Assembly: GCA_944386175.1 (NCBI GenBank) | Contig: CALXAB010000009.1 | Coordinates: 1 to 47,115, forward strand | Source: an uncultured Clostridia bacterium | GTDB taxonomy: Bacteria; Bacillota; Clostridia; TANB77; CAG-508 | Direction: 5' to 3' | Length of the DNA stretch: 47,115 bases | Shown: piece after piece, positions 43,804 to 47,115 of the stretch | Layout of the letters: each line of letters starts with the position of its first letter | How positions within the stretch are numbered: the first letter of the stretch is position 1 | Program-made: the position numbers and the translations under genes | The notes under the pieces: model-generated | Databases searched by the model: none | Told to the model about the DNA's origin: nothing | The model's input: only the letters and a program-made list of their open reading frames with translations

Positions 43804-44496
43804 ATGTCATTTGTAGTAGCAATAGATGGACCATCAGGTAGTGGTAAAGGGACAATAACAAAATTAGTAGGAGAAAAATTAGGGCTAATTAATATTGATA
43901 CAGGAGCAACGTATAGATGTGTAGCATTAGCAACAATCAATAAAGGATATAAATTAGAAGAAGAAAGTAAAATAGTAAGTTTACTTAACGAAATTAAGAT
44001 AGAATTTAAAAAAATAGAAAAAGAAGAAAAAGTGTTTTTAAATGGAAAAGATGTTACAAAAGAAATAAGAAGTAAAGAAGTAAACAAAATAGTATCACAA
44101 GTATCACATATACCAGAAATAAGAAAAAAAATGGTTGACTTCCAAAGAAAAATTGCAGAAGGGAAAAACGTGATAATGGAAGGAAGAGACATAGGAACAA
44201 ACGTATTTCCAAATGCAAATGTAAAAATATATTTAGATGCAACACCTGAAGAAAGAGCAAAAAGAAGGATGAAACAAAACAAAGAAAATGGAATAGAATC
44301 AAATTATGAAGAAATATTAGAAAATATAAAATTCAGAGACCATAATGACAAAACAAGCAATGTAGCACCATTAAAAAAAGCAGAAGATGCGATATATGTA
44401 GATACAAGCAATTTAACTATAGAAGAAGTAACAAAAAAAATAATCGAAATCATAAATCACCAATTTGGGGACGCGTCCAAAATTGGAAAAAATTAA
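43804..44496 (+). CDS. cmk: Cytidylate kinase
   Basis: 230 aa. It phosphorylates CMP and dCMP. P-loop GPSGSGKGT (8-16), DTGATYRCVAL, EGRDIGTNVFP and the lid RAKRRMKQNKENG are present. The last residues (from HQFGDASKIG) are encoded by a GGGACG-family repeat, so the native end was probably rewritten. RBS GAAGGAGG. plsC follows, the usual order, but ispH, often next, is absent. Confidence 0.96.
   Translation: MSFVVAIDGPSGSGKGTITKLVGEKLGLINIDTGATYRCVALATINKGYKLEEESKIVSLLNEIKIEFKKIEKEEKVFLNGKDVTKEIRSKEVNKIVSQVSHIPEIRKKMVDFQRKIAEGKNVIMEGRDIGTNVFPNANVKIYLDATPEERAKRRMKQNKENGIESNYEEILENIKFRDHNDKTSNVAPLKKAEDAIYVDTSNLTIEEVTKKIIEIINHQFGDASKIGKN
44460..44486. repeat. GGGACG-family palindrome inside the cmk 3' end
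   Basis: A near-perfect palindrome with CCAATTTGGGGACG on the left and CGTCCAAAATTGG on the right. It lies within the reading frame and is translated. Related copies are at 5797-5837, 32140-32204 and 45257-45359. A further hairpin, GTCTTAA / TTAAGAC, lies near 44575-44595. Confidence 0.88.
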
Positions 44497-44650
44497 TTGT
44501 TATTTAAAAATATGTTTAAAATTAGAAAAACAAATTACTTTTGGGCAAAACAAAAAAAGATGAGGACTAGAAAATGTCTTAAAAAGAAATTAAGACAAAA
44601 AATAATTATATACAAATTGTCAAATTGGTCTGAAAGAGAGGAACTAGAAA

Positions 44651-45247
44651 ATGAAGAAAACATTTAAAGAAGTCATAAAATGGATTGTAAGGGGTGCAAT
44701 ATATATATGGTGTAAAATTTATTATAGAGCAGAAATAAATGGACTAGAAAACATACCAAAAGAAGGTCCAATAATTTTTTGTGGAAATCATAGAACATAT
44801 CTAGATCCACCATTAATGGTAGTAACAGCTAAAAGAGATATGAGATTCTTAGCAAAAGAAGAATTATATAAAAATAAATTTTTATCTTTTTTAGGATGGG
44901 TTTTTGAAGCTATCCCAGTGAAAAGAGACGAAAAAGACATTACTGCAATTAAGGAATCATTGAAAGCTTTAAAAAATGGTCAATGTATAGCTTTATTTCC
45001 AGAAGGTACTAGGAATGGTATGGAAAAAGGAGAAAAAGCAAAAGATGGTGTGGCTTTTTTTGCGGTTAGAAGCGGAGCTAAAGTAGTACCTTGTGGAATA
45101 AAAGGAGGAACAAAAGAAAATAGAAAGGTTACTATAACTTATGGAAAACCGCTCGACTATAGTAAATATAGAAATGAGAAAGATAAACAAATGTTAGATA
45201 ATATAACAAAAGAAATAATGGATAATATTATTGAACTTGCTAAATAG
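44651..45247 (+). CDS. plsC: 1-acyl-sn-glycerol-3-phosphate acyltransferase
   Basis: 198 aa. It acylates lysophosphatidic acid to phosphatidic acid at the membrane. The HX4D motif is H47-RTYL-D52, and FPEGTRNG is the substrate-binding block. An N-terminal amphipathic/hydrophobic segment anchors it. RBS AGAGAGGA. A palindrome follows 9 nt after the stop. Confidence 0.95.
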   Translation: MKKTFKEVIKWIVRGAIYIWCKIYYRAEINGLENIPKEGPIIFCGNHRTYLDPPLMVVTAKRDMRFLAKEELYKNKFLSFLGWVFEAIPVKRDEKDITAIKESLKALKNGQCIALFPEGTRNGMEKGEKAKDGVAFFAVRSGAKVVPCGIKGGTKENRKVTITYGKPLDYSKYRNEKDKQMLDNITKEIMDNIIELAK

Positions 45248-45256
45248 AAAAATACA

Positions 45257-45359
45257 AATTTGGGGACGCGTCCAAAATTGGAATTTGAATTTTATATTTC
45301 AATTATTTTGTTTGAAATATTTATTCAAAAGATTCCAACTTTGGATGCGTCCCCAAATT
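45257..45359. repeat. GGGACG-family palindrome after plsC
   Basis: Inverted arms of 28 nt (45257-45284 and 45332-45359) with two mismatches, carrying AATTTGGGGACGCGTCC. The loop is 47 nt and AT-rich. Likely terminates plsC. Confidence 0.9.
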
Positions 45360-45451
45360 AATAAAAAGACATGCCTATTTCCTTTTGAATAAAAATCTCT
45401 AATTAAGTAAATAATAAAAAAGAAGAATTTACCAAAAGCTTATTAATATAA

Positions 45452-46780
<1,329 letters not shown>

Positions 46781-46910
46781 AAAGATATGGGATTTATGTT
46801 AATATATGAATATATTTTTTTAGAAGTTCCTATTCTAATTTAAGGGGCAGTTAAAAAATATATAGGCAACCAGTAAACTTAAATTAAAAGCTGATTGGCA
46901 AGGAGGAAAA

Positions 46911-47057
46911 ATGAGGAAATCTATACGAATACAAAGCAAATCAAAAAAAACTATTATATTGAAAAAAGGAGAAATAGAAAGGATAGGGAGTTACACTTTA
47001 TCAGAAGAGATAGAGTATGGAAAAACGAAATATGTAGCTATAAATGTCAATATATGA
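46911..47057 (+). CDS. Small protein, 48 aa
   Basis: Begins MRKSIRIQSKSKKTIILKKG and ends VAINVNI; basic N-terminus and a beta-rich second half, with no membrane segment. A perfect AGGAGG lies 4 nt upstream, which makes this frame better than an overlapping 66-codon frame starting at a TTG (46895). No family recognised. Confidence 0.6.
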   Translation: MRKSIRIQSKSKKTIILKKGEIERIGSYTLSEEIEYGKTKYVAINVNI

Positions 47058-47115
47058 ATGAACAAAAAATCAAAAATAAGAATGTACAAAAATAATAGTT
47101 ATGTAATCTGAGTAG

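Noticed and set aside
46895..47095. A 66-aa frame from a TTG near the right edge
   Set aside because: The AGGAGG at 46901-46906 lies inside it and suits the ATG at 46911 in another frame.

Overview
The window reads as chromosome from a very AT-rich, endospore-forming Firmicute, most likely an uncultured anaerobic clostridium. Reasons: strong AGGAGG ribosome sites, Arg written almost only as AGA, sporulation and germination genes (ytfI/ytfJ, a cwlJ-type hydrolase beside a gerQ-like gene), the MurT/GatD pair, and clostridial-style neighbourhoods. Nearly every gene is a housekeeping gene. I found no rRNA, tRNA, CRISPR array, prophage or transposase gene.

Layout. 1-304: a 104-bp tandem array ending in a dispersed-repeat fragment. 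373-5796: a solute-binding protein, recA, recX, scpA, ytfI-like and ytfJ. 5874-9484: three envelope proteins (a beta-lactamase-fold serine hydrolase, a D-Ala-D-Ala carboxypeptidase, a VanW protein). 9716-15394: a small membrane peptide, rpmE, then miaB, a three-helix-turn-helix protein and mutS. 15717-20551: an RluA-type pseudouridine synthase, trmB, a DUF4116 protein and murT/gatD. 21002-23868: a UMPH-1-like nucleotidase and a radical-SAM putative DNA-repair pair. 24325-28165: a YcxB-like protein, cwlJ/gerQ, trxB/trxA and a DUF1836 regulator. 28328-34406: an acyl-CoA synthetase, acetyltransferase, HD hydrolase, ZIP transporter, dCMP deaminase and a FAD/Rieske oxidoreductase. 34532-37196: rpsO and pnp. 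37676-41159: a foreign-looking small ORF, then an esterase/condensation-domain/DUF6320 cluster. 41538-47057: rlmN, a P-loop protein, cmk, plsC, eno and a small ORF.

The most unusual content lies between the genes. At least a dozen gaps hold palindromic repeats built from interchangeable modules that share a GGGACG core. Four of them (at about 10.4, 15.6, 20.8 and 25.9 kb) have the same central segment of about 132 nt, flanked by long inverted arms. The arms match each other almost perfectly within one element (46-108 nt, 0-2 mismatches) but are largely unalike between elements. A fifth, behind pnp, is a 384-nt palindrome whose arms are themselves tandem repeats, and sequence differences between its units are mirrored on the opposite arm. 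The repeats favour gene 3' ends, and three genes take their last codons and stop from one. This suggests a hairpin-based mobile or self-copying element that behaves like a portable terminator. No enzyme for it is visible here. A second, smaller repeat family occurs at three sites.

Several start codons were moved from the longest reading frame to a start with a proper ribosome site; each entry says where. All functional calls come from reading motifs by eye, without database searches.
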